Assembly: GCF_014237875.1 (NCBI RefSeq)
Contig: NZ_JACJVJ010000001.1
Coordinates: forward strand, 546,501-610,500
Length of the DNA stretch: 64,000 bases
Source of the DNA: Parasphingopyxis marina
GTDB lineage: Bacteria; Pseudomonadota; Alphaproteobacteria; Sphingomonadales; Sphingomonadaceae
Direction: 5' to 3'
Shown here piece after piece: positions 38,164 through 46,945 of this stretch (positions are counted from its first letter, which is position 1; each line of letters begins with the position of its first letter). A model generated the notes under the pieces. The model was given only the letters and a program-made list of their open reading frames with translations, ran no database searches and was not told the DNA's origin. A program made the position numbers and the translations under genes.

Positions 38164-39180
38164 ATGACCGCCACTGTCACCCCCCTGCGCCCTGGCAAAT
38201 CCGAACCCTCGCTCGATCCCGTGATCGCGCTGGTCGCCGCCGACATGAACAAGGTCAACGCCGTCATTCTCGGCCGGATGCAGTCGGATGTGCCGCTGAT
38301 CCCCGAGCTTGCCGGGCATCTGATCGCGGGCGGCGGCAAGCGGATGCGGCCGATGCTGACCCTGGCCTGCGCCAAGCTGCTAGATTATCCGGGCGACCGG
38401 CATTGCAAGCTCGCGGCCTGTGTCGAGTTCATCCACACCGCGACGCTGCTGCATGACGATGTCGTCGACGTCTCGGACCAGCGGCGCGGCAAGAAGACCG
38501 CCAATATCATCTGGGGCAATCCGGCCAGCGTGCTGGTCGGCGATTTCCTCTTCTCGCGCTCCTTCGAGCTGATGGTCGAGGATGGATCACTCAAGGTTCT
38601 GAAAATCCTCTCCAACGCGTCCGCCGTGATCGCTGAGGGCGAGGTCAACCAGCTTACCGCCCAGCGCCGGATCGATACCGGCGAGGACCGTTATCTCGAT
38701 ATCATCGGCGCGAAGACCGCTGCGCTATTCGCGGCCGCCTGCCGCATCGCCGCTGTCGTCGCCGAGCGCGACGAGGAGGTCGAGGAAGCGCTGGACAGTT
38801 ACGGCCGGAATCTCGGCATCGCCTTCCAGCTCGTCGACGACGCGATCGACTATGTCTCCGACGGGGAGACGATGGGCAAGGATGTCGGCGACGATTTCCG
38901 CGACGGCAAGGTAACGCTCCCGGTGATCCTCGCCCATGCGCGCGGCACCGACGAGGAAAAGCAGTTCTGGCGCGATGCGATTGAGGGCCGGCGGGTTGCC
39001 GACGAGGATCTCGCCCGGGCCAAGGATCTGCTCATCCATCATAACGCGATCGCCGACACCATGGCCCGCGCCCGCCATTACGGCCAGCGCGCCATCGATG
39101 CGCTGGGTCCGTTCCCGGCCGGGCAGGCCAAGGCGGCGCTCGTCGAAGCCGTCGAATTCGCGGTCGCGCGCGCCTACTAG
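38164..39180 (+). CDS. Polyprenyl diphosphate synthase (octaprenyl type, IspB-like)
   Basis: 338 residues. Both aspartate-rich motifs of trans-prenyltransferases are present: first LLHDDVVDVSDQRRGK, second FQLVDDAIDYVSDG. The isopentenyl-binding GGGKRMRPMLTLAC near the N-terminus and the AKTAALFAAACRIAA helix are also seen. It elongates farnesyl diphosphate with isopentenyl units to the ubiquinone side chain; sphingomonads usually make Q10, so chain length may be ten and not eight. ATG 38164 follows a poor ribosome site. Confidence 0.92.
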   Translation: MTATVTPLRPGKSEPSLDPVIALVAADMNKVNAVILGRMQSDVPLIPELAGHLIAGGGKRMRPMLTLACAKLLDYPGDRHCKLAACVEFIHTATLLHDDVVDVSDQRRGKKTANIIWGNPASVLVGDFLFSRSFELMVEDGSLKVLKILSNASAVIAEGEVNQLTAQRRIDTGEDRYLDIIGAKTAALFAAACRIAAVVAERDEEVEEALDSYGRNLGIAFQLVDDAIDYVSDGETMGKDVGDDFRDGKVTLPVILAHARGTDEEKQFWRDAIEGRRVADEDLARAKDLLIHHNAIADTMARARHYGQRAIDALGPFPAGQAKAALVEAVEFAVARAY

Positions 39181-39198
39181 CGCGTCCCTGCCGCGGTT

Positions 39199-39972
39199 TC
39201 AGGCGATCGGCACGGTCCCGCCGTCGATGACATATTCGGCGCCGGTGAGGTAAGCCGCCCGCGGCGAAGCCAGGAAGGCGATCAGATCGGCGACCTCTTC
39301 CGGGCGAGCGGGCCGCCCATAGGGAATGCCGCCGAGCGAATCCATCAACTGCCGGCGTGCGGTGTCCGTATCCGTGTCCGCTTCCTGCGCGAGTCGTCCT
39401 ATCATGGCGGTTGCGGCGGATGTCTCGACCCAGCCCGGCGAGACCCGCATGACACGCACGCCCTTGGGGCTGACCTCCTTCGACAGCGCCTTGCTATAGT
39501 TCGACAGCGCCGCCTTGGCGGCGGCATAGCCGATCGTCGATTCGGGCAGCGGCACCTGCCGCTGGATCGAGGTGACGTGGATGACGAGCCCCGATCCGCG
39601 TTCGATCATCGCCGGCACCAGTTCGCGGTCGAGACGCACGGCGGACATCAGGTTGAGGTCGATCTCGCGCTGCCAATGCTCGTCGTCAAGCGCGGCGAAT
39701 CCGCCCGCGGGGGCCGAGGAGCCGCCGACGACATGGACGAGGATGTCCGCCTGCCCCAACCTGTCGCGCACAGCATCGGCGATCGTCCGGCAACCTTCCG
39801 GCGTCGACGCATCGGCGCCGACGAACAGCTCGGTCTCGTCTCCCTGGTTACGCGCCGCGGCGAGCACCTTCGCACCCTGGGCGCGCAGTGCGCCGACGAC
39901 TGCTTCGCCGATGCCCTGGGTGCCGCCGGTAACGAGCGCCCGCAGCCCCGAAAGCTCTTTCTCGCGGGCCAT
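39199..39972 (-). CDS. SDR-family oxidoreductase
   Basis: 257 residues from ATG 39972. Motifs: NAD(P)-binding [24 protein letters not shown] (in place of NNAG), Ser in [13 protein letters not shown] and the YxxxK in [14 protein letters not shown]. The tail [20 protein letters not shown] is typical of classical SDR enzymes. Its start shares bases with the stop of the SnoaL-like gene (TGATG), so translation is coupled. The pair lies divergent from an HxlR regulator that likely controls it. Substrate unknown. Confidence 0.92.
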   Translation of the reverse strand: MAREKELSGLRALVTGGTQGIGEAVVGALRAQGAKVLAAARNQGDETELFVGADASTPEGCRTIADAVRDRLGQADILVHVVGGSSAPAGGFAALDDEHWQREIDLNLMSAVRLDRELVPAMIERGSGLVIHVTSIQRQVPLPESTIGYAAAKAALSNYSKALSKEVSPKGVRVMRVSPGWVETSAATAMIGRLAQEADTDTDTARRQLMDSLGGIPYGRPARPEEVADLIAFLASPRAAYLTGAEYVIDGGTVPIA

Positions 39973-40304
39973 CACGATATCGCCAGGTTGGCGATGCGGC
40001 CATCGGGAGCGAGGCCGAAACGATAGCGCAACTCGGCCGGGCTGCCGGGAAAATTTCCGGCGACGGTGGCGGTTACGGTCGTGATGCCCTCGTTTCGGGC
40101 CGTTGCGAGCGGGGTCACGGTGACCTTGTACTTGGCGCTCGTCTCTTCCTTCCAACCGCGGATGGCATCGTGCCCGCTATAGGTATTGCCTTCGTCGCGG
40201 ACTTCCGCGCCGGGCGCGAAACAGTCCATCAGCGTGTCGATATCGTGGCGGTTCTGCGCGTCGAAATAGCGATGGAGCGCGGCCGGCACAGCGGTGTCGT
40301 TCAT
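39972..40304 (-). CDS. SnoaL-like / nuclear transport factor 2 fold protein
   Basis: 110 residues with the SnoaL-like pattern: [20 protein letters not shown] at the N-terminus, then [20 protein letters not shown] and C-terminal beta-strands ([20 protein letters not shown]). Such small alpha+beta barrels act as hydrolases, isomerases or ligand binders. It is the first gene of a two-gene unit with an SDR enzyme and is divergent from the HxlR regulator (53-base gap). Function not assigned. Confidence 0.88.
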   Translation of the reverse strand: MNDTAVPAALHRYFDAQNRHDIDTLMDCFAPGAEVRDEGNTYSGHDAIRGWKEETSAKYKVTVTPLATARNEGITTVTATVAGNFPGSPAELRYRFGLAPDGRIANLAIS

Positions 40305-40357
40305 CGAAAATCTCCCATTTCATTTGCCTGGGGACGATTTGATGCTACGCTTCGAAA

Positions 40358-40744
40358 ATGGCAAGTACGGACAAAAAAGTAGGGTACTCACCCACAGGTA
40401 AGCTATCCGATGTCACGCCGGACATGGCGGCGAGCGGTGTCGAGGCGGCGTTCCGGATGCTCGAGGGCCGCTGGAAGATGGTGATCATCTTTCACCTGTT
40501 CGATCGTGGCGTGTTGCGCTTTTCGGAGCTTGAACGGGCCATCCCGAAAATATCGCAAAAGATGCTGATCCAGCAGCTGCGCGATCTGGAGCGGGACGGC
40601 GTGGTTCGGCGGACGGTTTATCCCGAGGTCCCGCCCAAGGTGGAATATGATCTCACCGAATGGGGCCAGGCGATGTGCCCGGCGCTCGACGCGCTGCTCG
40701 AATGGGCGGCGCAGCGCCCGGTTGGCGGCACCCCTTCGGATTAG
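40358..40744 (+). CDS. HxlR-family transcriptional regulator
   Basis: 128 residues with the HxlR winged helix: EAAFRMLEGRWKMVIIFHLF, LRFSELERAIPKISQKMLIQ, QLRDLERDGVVRRTVYPEVP and a PPKVEYDLTEWGQ wing. HxlR proteins respond to aldehydes, quinones or other electrophiles and usually control the divergent gene. Here that is the SnoaL-like/SDR pair, 53 bases away. No ribosome site is obvious before the ATG, so it may be leaderless. Confidence 0.92.
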   Translation: MASTDKKVGYSPTGKLSDVTPDMAASGVEAAFRMLEGRWKMVIIFHLFDRGVLRFSELERAIPKISQKMLIQQLRDLERDGVVRRTVYPEVPPKVEYDLTEWGQAMCPALDALLEWAAQRPVGGTPSD

Positions 40745-40882
40745 GCGTCGCCCGGCCTGCCGGCCGACGGTGGCAAAGATGCAACGCCGCGACAATTCTG
40801 CCACGCTGCTCTTCGCGCCGCGCTTCCGGTCCGGTACACGCCATCCCCATGACCAAGGTGACTCGCCTCTAACCGTGCCGGC

Positions 40883-42292
40883 ATGGACTCCAATCCTGCC
40901 CCCGAAGGCCTTGCGCGCAGGCGCACCGGCATCCGCGTGGAGATTCGCGCCACCCTGGCGCTCGCCTGGCCGCTAGTCCTCGGCAATCTCGCCCAGGCGT
41001 CGATCCACACTACCGAAGTCCTGATTCTCGGCCGCTACGATGTCGATGCGCTGGCCGCGGCCGCTCTCGGCGTGAACCTCTATTTCGCTTTCGCCATCTT
41101 CGCGATGGGGCTGGTCACCGCCGCTTCGCCGCTGATCGCCGCCGAATATGGCCGGCGCTGGAATTCGGTGCGCGATGTGCGCCGCACCGTGCGCCAGGCG
41201 CTATGGGCCTCGCTTGCCATCTGCCTGCCCTGCTGGCTGATCCTGTGGAATTCGGAAAGCCTGTTGCTGCTGCTGGGGCAGGAGCCGGCGTTGTCGCGCG
41301 ATGCCGCGCATTTCATCCGGATCGCGATGTGGGGGCTGTTCCCGTTCCTCGTCTATATCGTGCTGCGCTATTATGTGACGGCGCTCGAAAGGCCGATCTG
41401 GGGGCTGCTCGTCACGGGCGTCGGCGTCGTCTTCAATGCGCTCGCCTGCTGGGCGCTGGTTTTCGGCGGGCTGGGCCTGCCGGAGCTCGGGCTGACGGGG
41501 GCGGGCATCGCCAATGTCCTTGCCAATAGCGTGCTGGCACTCGGCATGATCGCGGTCGTCTATGGTGTGCGCCGCTTCCGCCGCTACAAGTTGCTCGGCC
41601 ATTTCTGGCGGGCGGATTGGCCGCGCCTTGCCGCGATCGTGAAGCTCGGCGTGCCGATCGCCGTGACGCTGGGCATGGAGATCACGGTGTTCAACGCCGC
41701 GGTGTTCCTGATGGGCCTGATCGGGCGGGATTCGCTTGCGGCCCATGCCATCGCCATCCAGGTCGCGAGTCTCGCCTTCATGCTGCCGCTCGGGCTTTCC
41801 CAGGCGGCAACGGTGCGTGTCGGCATCTTCCACGGACGGAAGGATGCCGAGGGCGTGGCGCGCGCGGGCCGGGTCGCGCTTGGCCTCGGGCTCGGCGCGG
41901 CCTTCTTCCTGTCATCGACGATGGTGTTGTTTCCCAACCAGCTGATCGGCCTCTTCATCGATCCCGCCGATCCGGCAATGGCCAACGTCTTCGCGCTTGC
42001 GCTGTCCTTCCTGTTCGTCGCCGCGATCTTCCAGCTGGTGGATGGCGCGCAGGCGGTGGGCGCGGGCGTGCTGCGCGGTGTGCAGGATACGCGCTGGCCG
42101 ATGCTCTTCGCGGCGTTCGGCTATTGGGTGGTCGGGCTCGGCGTTGCCGTTTGGCTCGGCTTCCCGATGGGGCTGCAGGGCGTCGGCATATGGATCGGGC
42201 TGGCCTTTGGGCTGGCCGTCGTCGCCGTGCTGATGGTCGGCCGCTGGCTGATGCGCGCGCGGATCGGTCTGATCGACTATCAGCGCGCTTGA
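40883..42292 (+). CDS. MATE-family multidrug efflux transporter
   Basis: 469 residues with about twelve membrane helices in two homologous halves. Each half begins with the same type of segment: TLALAWPLVLGNLAQASIHT in the first and IVKLGVPIAVTLGMEITVFN in the second. MATE landmarks include LGRYDVDALAAAALGVNLYF and a VDGAQAVGAGVLRGVQDTRW segment. It exports cationic drugs or toxic compounds with Na+ or H+ at the inner membrane. Monocistronic. Specificity not readable. Confidence 0.93.
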   Translation: MDSNPAPEGLARRRTGIRVEIRATLALAWPLVLGNLAQASIHTTEVLILGRYDVDALAAAALGVNLYFAFAIFAMGLVTAASPLIAAEYGRRWNSVRDVRRTVRQALWASLAICLPCWLILWNSESLLLLLGQEPALSRDAAHFIRIAMWGLFPFLVYIVLRYYVTALERPIWGLLVTGVGVVFNALACWALVFGGLGLPELGLTGAGIANVLANSVLALGMIAVVYGVRRFRRYKLLGHFWRADWPRLAAIVKLGVPIAVTLGMEITVFNAAVFLMGLIGRDSLAAHAIAIQVASLAFMLPLGLSQAATVRVGIFHGRKDAEGVARAGRVALGLGLGAAFFLSSTMVLFPNQLIGLFIDPADPAMANVFALALSFLFVAAIFQLVDGAQAVGAGVLRGVQDTRWPMLFAAFGYWVVGLGVAVWLGFPMGLQGVGIWIGLAFGLAVVAVLMVGRWLMRARIGLIDYQRA

Positions 42293-42314
42293 TGGCTCGC
42301 CCGTTTGGGGCGGC

Positions 42315-42776
42315 CTAGGCCGATATCGTCAGATAGGCGGGCGTGTCCGTTTTCCGCTTCGCCGTTCGCTGGACGAGCGGCAGCAGGCGGCTGTCCTCGA
42401 TGCCCGCGGTGCGATGGCCGAGCCCGTAGAGATAGGCTTCGTTCTTCGCCCAGCCCATAAAGGCGTCCACAGAGGCCTGGCGGATCAGCATCGCCGCATC
42501 CCAGCGCTCGCTCACGGGGCCGATTAGCCAGGGGCCGCCATCGCCCATGAACAGCATCTCGCCGCCGCTCGCCGCGAGGTGCGGCAGGGTGTGCGCGATA
42601 TAGAGCTCATAGGCCTCGGCGCCGCTGATCGGCGTGTCGGGGGCGAGGTCGGGGTCGGCGCTATAGTCGGCTGTCTCGCGAAAGCGCAGCAGGTTCAGCA
42701 TCGTCACCGGCCCCTCGATCCCGCGCAGGACAAAGGCGCGCCCGGTTTCGGGCGTCGGGTCGAAATAGGCGGTCAT
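42315..42776 (-). CDS. DUF1330-type protein
   Basis: 153 residues following the DUF1330 pattern: GPVTMLNLLRFRETADYS, GAEAYELYIAHTLPHLAASG, GGEMLFMGDG and the helix VDAFMGWAKNEAYLYGLGHR. It belongs to the dimeric alpha-beta barrel group of small soluble proteins. Its start overlaps the stop of the DUF2239 gene (ATGA), so both are co-translated. Biochemical function unknown. Confidence 0.85.
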   Translation of the reverse strand: MTAYFDPTPETGRAFVLRGIEGPVTMLNLLRFRETADYSADPDLAPDTPISGAEAYELYIAHTLPHLAASGGEMLFMGDGGPWLIGPVSERWDAAMLIRQASVDAFMGWAKNEAYLYGLGHRTAGIEDSRLLPLVQRTAKRKTDTPAYLTISA

Positions 42777-43381
42777 GGCGTTTCCTCTTCGTCGCTTTCC
42801 GGCGCCGCGAGCCGCAGCGCATAGGCCGCGACATCGCCGGGCCAGTCCTTCATCCGTTCGGCCAGCGCCGCGGCATCCCCCGCGAACAGCGCCCGTACCG
42901 CCTCCTCATAGCCGGGCAGGTCCCCGCCCAGGCTGGTCATCGCACGATAGGCGCGCTCCGCTCGCGCCTTGGCGGCGGCTCGGCCGCTGCGCTCGGCCTT
43001 GCGCGCTTCGTCAATCAGTCGGCGGACGATCTGGGAAGCGCTGCCCGATTGGGATTCGAGCCAGTCCCAGTGGCGCGGCAACAGCGTGACCTCGCGGCCG
43101 ACCACGCCGAGCTTGGGGCGGCCTCGCCCGCGCGGTTTGGCGAGCTCCGGCGCCTCGCTCCCGCCGTCCGGTGTCGCCAGCCGCGCCAGCACGTCACTCT
43201 CGCTGCCGCGCAGGTCGAGATCGACGACCCGGCCGGTCGCGTCGTCGAAGACGAGCAGCGGATCCGCACCGCCCGCCGCCTGCGCCGCGCGTATCGCCAG
43301 CGCGACCTCGGCAAGCGGGCCCGAAGCGATTCGGCGCATCCCGGAAAAACCGGTGCAGGGGGTGGAAGCGGTCATCGTCAT
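42773..43381 (-). CDS. DUF2239 protein with AT-hook-like and ribbon-helix-helix-like motifs
   Basis: 202 residues from ATG 43381; a second ATG lies two codons later, and no ribosome site precedes either. The N-terminal half matches DUF2239 (PLLVFDDATGRVVDLDLRGS). Residues from about 110 carry an AT-hook-like core (PRGRGRPKLG) directly before REVTLLPRHWDWLESQSGSA and SQIVRRLIDEARK, which has the strand-helix-helix form of ribbon-helix-helix DNA-binding proteins. DUF2239 has no assigned function that I know of; a DNA-binding role is inferred. Upstream are two similar palindromes at 43391-43433. It leads an operon with DUF1330. Confidence 0.85.
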   Translation of the reverse strand: MTMTASTPCTGFSGMRRIASGPLAEVALAIRAAQAAGGADPLLVFDDATGRVVDLDLRGSESDVLARLATPDGGSEAPELAKPRGRGRPKLGVVGREVTLLPRHWDWLESQSGSASQIVRRLIDEARKAERSGRAAAKARAERAYRAMTSLGGDLPGYEEAVRALFAGDAAALAERMKDWPGDVAAYALRLAAPESDEEETP

Positions 43382-43390
43382 GATTCGATA

Positions 43391-43433
43391 TTTACCCGGA
43401 TAAAAAGCTTGCGTCAATATCACCCGGGTAATA
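43391..43433. promoter_or_regulatory. Twin ACCCGG(A/G)TAA palindromes between divergent genes
   Basis: Two near-palindromes, TTTACCCGGATAAA (43391-43404) and TATCACCCGGGTAATA (43418-43433), repeat the ten-mer ACCCGG(A/G)TAA 28 bases apart. The second sits in the 17-base spacer of a plausible + strand promoter, TTGCGT (43409-43414) and TAATAG (43432-43437). They lie between the DUF2239 operon and the GIY-YIG-like gene and could bind a dimeric repressor of both. Confidence 0.6.
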
Positions 43434-43458
43434 ATAGGCGCGCGGAAGGAGATCCGGC

Positions 43459-43800
43459 ATGAACGGCACGGAACGCAAGGCCGCCATCGCGGCGTACAGG
43501 GAAAGGGAGATCGCGACCGGCGTCTTTGCGCTGCGCTTTGCGGGCGAGGCGCGGGTCTGGGTCGGCGGTGCGAAGGAGATCGCGGGAACCGAGAACCGGC
43601 TGCGCTTCAGCCTGCGGGGCGGCGCCTATCCCCGGCCCGCGCTCCAGCGGGCCTGGAATGCGTGGGGCGAAGCGGCCTTCGCCTTCGAGATTCTTGAGCT
43701 GCTGGAACTGGAAGAGGATGTTACCGATTTCGTGCGATCGGCGCGGCTGGCGAGCCGGTTGACCCATTGGCGGGAGGCGCTGGCGGCGGAGCCGATCTAG
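43459..43800 (+). CDS. GIY-YIG nuclease-like protein
   Basis: 113 residues; an excellent ribosome site (AAGGAGAT) precedes the ATG. The sequence follows a family annotated as GIY-YIG nucleases: RKAAIAAYREREIATGVFAL, then FAGEARVWVGGAKEIAGTEN, RLRFSLRGGAYPRPALQRAW and a C-terminal RLTHWREALAAE helix. The canonical GIY and YIG tripeptides are replaced by GVF and VWVG, so activity is uncertain. It faces the DUF2239 gene across the twin palindromes and may share their control. Confidence 0.75.
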   Translation: MNGTERKAAIAAYREREIATGVFALRFAGEARVWVGGAKEIAGTENRLRFSLRGGAYPRPALQRAWNAWGEAAFAFEILELLELEEDVTDFVRSARLASRLTHWREALAAEPI

Positions 43801-43910
43801 CCCGCCGCCCTTCTGTCCGAAACGAAAGGCGCAGGTTCCGCGCCATCGCATATTGACGCGGCACGCCGGACTGCGGCATTCGGGCTCCCGACCAACCAGG
43901 GAACCACGCC

Positions 43911-44189
43911 ATGTCCGCCCGTATCTATCAGCGCATGAAAAATGCCATGCAGTCCGGCCGCGCCCGGGTCGGCCAGTGGACCCTGGAGTTCGAGCCGTCG
44001 GACGCGCAGCGCGCAGACCCGCTGATGGGCTGGGCCGGGTCTTCGGATACGCGGCGGCAGGTGCGGCTGACCTTCCCCTCGCTCGACGCGGCGAAACTCT
44101 ACGCCGACAAGCAGGGGATCGACTATCATGTGATCCCTGGGCCCGAACGCACGCTCAAAATCCAGAGCTACGCCGACAATTTCAAATAG
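43911..44189 (+). CDS. NADH-dehydrogenase accessory subunit (NDUFS4-like, ETC complex I)
   Basis: 92 residues matching the ETC complex I subunit family. Features: ARIYQRMKNAMQSGRARVGQ, W-L-EFEP, ADPLMGWAGSSDTRRQVRL, then the helix FPSLDAAKLYADKQGIDYHV and C-terminal LKIQSYADNFK. In alphaproteobacteria and mitochondria this protein binds the peripheral arm of complex I. It is encoded alone, away from the nuo operon, as is usual in this class. Confidence 0.93.
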   Translation: MSARIYQRMKNAMQSGRARVGQWTLEFEPSDAQRADPLMGWAGSSDTRRQVRLTFPSLDAAKLYADKQGIDYHVIPGPERTLKIQSYADNFK

Positions 44190-44250
44190 TGCCCCGCGCC
44201 GCGGTATTCCGCGCCGTCCCCGATATCTCCCGACATAAAGGCGAAGAGCG

Positions 44251-44979
44251 ATGCAGCGGCTTGAAGGCAGGATAGTGATCGTTACCGGCGCGAGCTCGGG
44301 CATCGGGGAAGCGGTCGCGATCGCCTTTGCCGAAGTCGGCGCGAAGGTCGTGCTGGCCGCCCGACGGCAGGATCGGCTCGACGCGCTTGCCCAGCGGATC
44401 GCGCAGGCCGGCGGCGAAGCGCTGGCGGTCGCCACCGACGTGACCGACGAAGCGGCGGTCGAGCGTCTCTTTGCAACCGCGGTCGAAAAGTTCGGCCGCG
44501 TCGATGTCCTCATCAACAATGCGGGCATCGCGGATTCCACGGCGTGCGAGGATCTGGCGCTCGAGCGCTGGCAGCAGGTGCTCGATACCAATCTCACTTC
44601 GGCATTCCTGTGCAGCCGGGCCGCCTTCCGGTTGATGAAGCCGCAGGGGCGCGGGCGGATCATCAATGTCGGCAGCATTTCGGCGCGCGTGCCGCGGCCC
44701 GAAAGCCCGGCCTATACGGCCTCGAAATTCGGGCTGGACGGACTCACCCGCTCGCTCGCGGTCGACGGGCGGGATCATGGTATCGCCGTTTCGATCTACC
44801 ATCCGGGCATCGTGAACACCGAACTCGGCCCCAATATGGGCAAGGCGCCGGCCGAGCGAACGTCGGACCCGCGCGATACCGCCGAGATCATCCTCCACAT
44901 GGCGAGCGTCCCCGATCACATGAATTTCTACGAGGCGCTGATGGTCCAGCTGGCGGTGCCGTTTCTCGGGCGCGGCTAG
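44251..44979 (+). CDS. SDR-family NAD(P)-dependent oxidoreductase
   Basis: 242 residues. Classical SDR motifs: TGASSGIGEAV, NNAGIAD, Ser in NVGSISARVPRPES and the YxxxK in AYTASKFGLDG. It is nearest in style to the general 3-oxoacyl reductase-like SDRs; the cofactor loop ARRQDRL suggests NADPH use (Arg after the strand). No operon partner is clear (61 bases from the complex I subunit gene). Substrate unknown. Confidence 0.92.
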   Translation: MQRLEGRIVIVTGASSGIGEAVAIAFAEVGAKVVLAARRQDRLDALAQRIAQAGGEALAVATDVTDEAAVERLFATAVEKFGRVDVLINNAGIADSTACEDLALERWQQVLDTNLTSAFLCSRAAFRLMKPQGRGRIINVGSISARVPRPESPAYTASKFGLDGLTRSLAVDGRDHGIAVSIYHPGIVNTELGPNMGKAPAERTSDPRDTAEIILHMASVPDHMNFYEALMVQLAVPFLGRG

Positions 44980-45057
44980 CGCGGCGCGGGGTCCGCCCAA
45001 GCCATTGATATTCCGGCCAGTGCCCGCAATAACCGGATTTCAAACAGGGGGGATTTC

Positions 45058-45744
45058 ATGAAAAAGCATTTTCTGGCGGCGGCGGCGCTCGCGGCATTGA
45101 CGGCCTGTGGCGGGGGGGAACAAGCGGCGACGACCGAGGCGGAGGCGCCGGAAACCGAAGCGCCCGAAATGCTCGCCAATGGCGCGCCGGCGTTCGGCAG
45201 CGTGGCGGCCGAGGATATCGAGCGCGACGAAACCGCCAGCAATCGCCGCGAAATCGCCTATCTTTCCGATGGCAGCGTTGCCGATATCGCCGCTTTCTAC
45301 CGCGCCTATTTTGGCGATACGGGGTATGAGATCTACGAAGGCGGCGCCAATTTCCGCGCCGAAGACCGCGATTATGGCGGCTATGTGCAATTGTTCGACG
45401 AGGGCGAGCGCATGATGGTCCATGTCAGTCCCAATGTCGGCAGCGGCAGCTACGACCTGTCGGAAAATCTCGGCGACGGCTTTCCCGTCTATCCCGGGGT
45501 TCCGGAGACAGACTACGATGTCAATCCGCGCCCGAGCGGCTCACGCCTTGTGATCTTCCGGGTCGCCGCGGACCCGCTCGACATCCTCGATTTCTACCGC
45601 GAGGCGGCCCGCGAAGCCGGGTTCGAGGAACATAATATCAGCCTCGCCGCGCGCAGCGAAGGCGAACGCGTGAAGGTCGGTATTTACAATACCGGCGAGC
45701 GGCGCCGGGTGGTGGCGACGGTGACGGATCTGAACGGAGGCTAG
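45058..45744 (+). CDS. Lipoprotein of unknown function
   Basis: 228 residues. Lipobox LTAC (MKKHFLAAAALAALTACGGG) predicts a lipid anchor; a low-complexity acidic linker (TTEAEAPETEAPE) follows. The mature part holds two similar alpha/beta units. Each has a helix of the type IAAFYRAYFGDTGYEIY or ILDFYREAAREAGFEEHN followed by strands, as in small proteins that detect membrane stress or bind lipid. No named family recognised. Its stop overlaps the stop of the convergent cyclo-ligase gene (45741-45744). Confidence 0.75.
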   Translation: MKKHFLAAAALAALTACGGGEQAATTEAEAPETEAPEMLANGAPAFGSVAAEDIERDETASNRREIAYLSDGSVADIAAFYRAYFGDTGYEIYEGGANFRAEDRDYGGYVQLFDEGERMMVHVSPNVGSGSYDLSENLGDGFPVYPGVPETDYDVNPRPSGSRLVIFRVAADPLDILDFYREAAREAGFEEHNISLAARSEGERVKVGIYNTGERRRVVATVTDLNGG

Positions 45745-46403
45745 TCCCCTGCGGACGCCGCCAGCTCGACGCCCTGCTCGGTGACGATCAGGTCCATCGG
45801 AATGTCATGGGCTTGCGGATGGATGGTCGGGATGGCGGCCGACCGGTAGCCGACGCCGACGACGCGGGGATGCCGCGGCATGGCTGCCAGCGTTCGATCG
45901 AAAAAGCCGCCGCCATAGCCGAGCCGATAGCCTGGGGGATCGAAGCCGACGACCGGCGCGATCACCATGTCGGGCATCACTTCGGCGCCCTCTGCCGGGA
46001 TCGGAATGTTCCACACGCCCCGCGCGAGCGGCGTGCCTGCCCGCCATTCGCGAAAGACGAGCGGCTGGCCCTTGGCGATCACGACCGGCAGCGCGATGCG
46101 CAGCCCGGCGCTGCCGAGCGCCTTCATCAGCGGGCGCAGGTCCGGTTCGCCGCGGAACGGCCAATAGCCGCTGACGATGGTGCTATCGACGATTTGCAAG
46201 CGGAGATGCTCGGCGATCCGCGTCCCCAGCCGCTCGCGCTCGTCGGCGGGTATCGCCATGCGCGCCTCGATCAGCCGGGCGCGCTCGGCTTTGCGCCAGG
46301 CGGCGATATCGGCGGGCTTTGCGGTGCCGGCATAGGCCGGGTCGATCTCGTGCATCGAACAGGCGGGCGAGGCAAAGGGCCGGGGGGCGTCGGAATCCTG
46401 CAT
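45741..46403 (-). CDS. 5-formyltetrahydrofolate cyclo-ligase
   Basis: 220 residues. Hallmarks are the ATP/folate-binding C-terminal motif GYRLGYGGGFFDRTLA, the GYWPFRGEPDLRPLM segment, and the N-terminal ASPACSMHEIDPAYAG extension typical of alphaproteobacterial copies. It converts 5-formyl-THF to 5,10-methenyl-THF with ATP. ATG 46403 is used because homology begins there. It is 11 bases after the NsrR-like gene and may be in its transcript. Confidence 0.92.
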   Translation of the reverse strand: MQDSDAPRPFASPACSMHEIDPAYAGTAKPADIAAWRKAERARLIEARMAIPADERERLGTRIAEHLRLQIVDSTIVSGYWPFRGEPDLRPLMKALGSAGLRIALPVVIAKGQPLVFREWRAGTPLARGVWNIPIPAEGAEVMPDMVIAPVVGFDPPGYRLGYGGGFFDRTLAAMPRHPRVVGVGYRSAAIPTIHPQAHDIPMDLIVTEQGVELAASAGD

Positions 46404-46414
46404 GGGGCCTGTCC

Positions 46415-46858
46415 TCAGGCGGCGGCCGGCAAGGCCAGCCGATCCATGAACTTCCGCCGGTCGCGCACCAGGTCCGCGAGGGTGAAGCGGTCGAGTTGCG
46501 CGAGGAACGCCTCGAGCGCGGAAACGAGCGCGCCCTTCAGCCCGCACACCCCGTCGATCGCGCAGCCGCCGGGGCCATCGGGTTTCAGGCATTGCACGAA
46601 GCCATCGAGATTTTCGAGCGCGCGAACGGCGGCGCCGATATTGATGTCCTTGGCGGGGCGGGCGAGCTCCAGCCCACCGGCGCGCCCGCGCGTCGCCGCG
46701 ACCAGGCCGAGCGCCTGAAGCCGCTGCGCGATCTTGGCCATATGGTTGCGCGACACGCCGTAGCGGCGGGCGATGCTGTCGACCGACATCCGCTCGCCGC
46801 TCGCCGCCAGCGCCATCAGGATGCGCAGGCCGTAATCGGTATGGAGGTTGAGCTGCAT
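46415..46858 (-). CDS. Rrf2-family regulator, NsrR-like
   Basis: 147 residues. N-terminal winged helix typical of NsrR (LHTDYGLRILMALAASGERM, VSRNHMAKIAQRLQALGLV). Three cysteines at about 90, 99 and 105 (QCLKPDGPGGCAIDGVCGLK) fit the Fe-S ligands of NsrR, which senses nitric oxide and releases DNA when its cluster is nitrosylated. It is divergent from a truncated haemoglobin gene with operator-like repeats between them, as expected for NsrR. IscR-type function is less likely because no isc/suf genes are near. Confidence 0.87.
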   Translation of the reverse strand: MQLNLHTDYGLRILMALAASGERMSVDSIARRYGVSRNHMAKIAQRLQALGLVAATRGRAGGLELARPAKDINIGAAVRALENLDGFVQCLKPDGPGGCAIDGVCGLKGALVSALEAFLAQLDRFTLADLVRDRRKFMDRLALPAAA

Positions 46859-46863
46859 AAATT

Positions 46864-46932
46864 AGGTATATGATATATTGCTTTTAACGACAAGCGCTAT
46901 ATATGGGTCGTTAATAGGTATTTCGAATACGC
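46864..46932. promoter_or_regulatory. Candidate NsrR operators between nsrR-like and haemoglobin genes
   Basis: Two sites share AGGTAT-N5-ATA(T/C)..GC: 46864-46881 and 46916-46932. Site two is a good palindrome, GTATT-TCG-AATAC. Between them lies a separate perfect inverted repeat, TTAACGAC (46884-46891) / GTCGTTAA (46907-46914), 15 bases apart. The region is AT-rich and lies between divergent starts. Binding by the NsrR-like protein is inferred. Confidence 0.55.
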
Positions 46933-46945
46933 AATAAGGCGCCCG

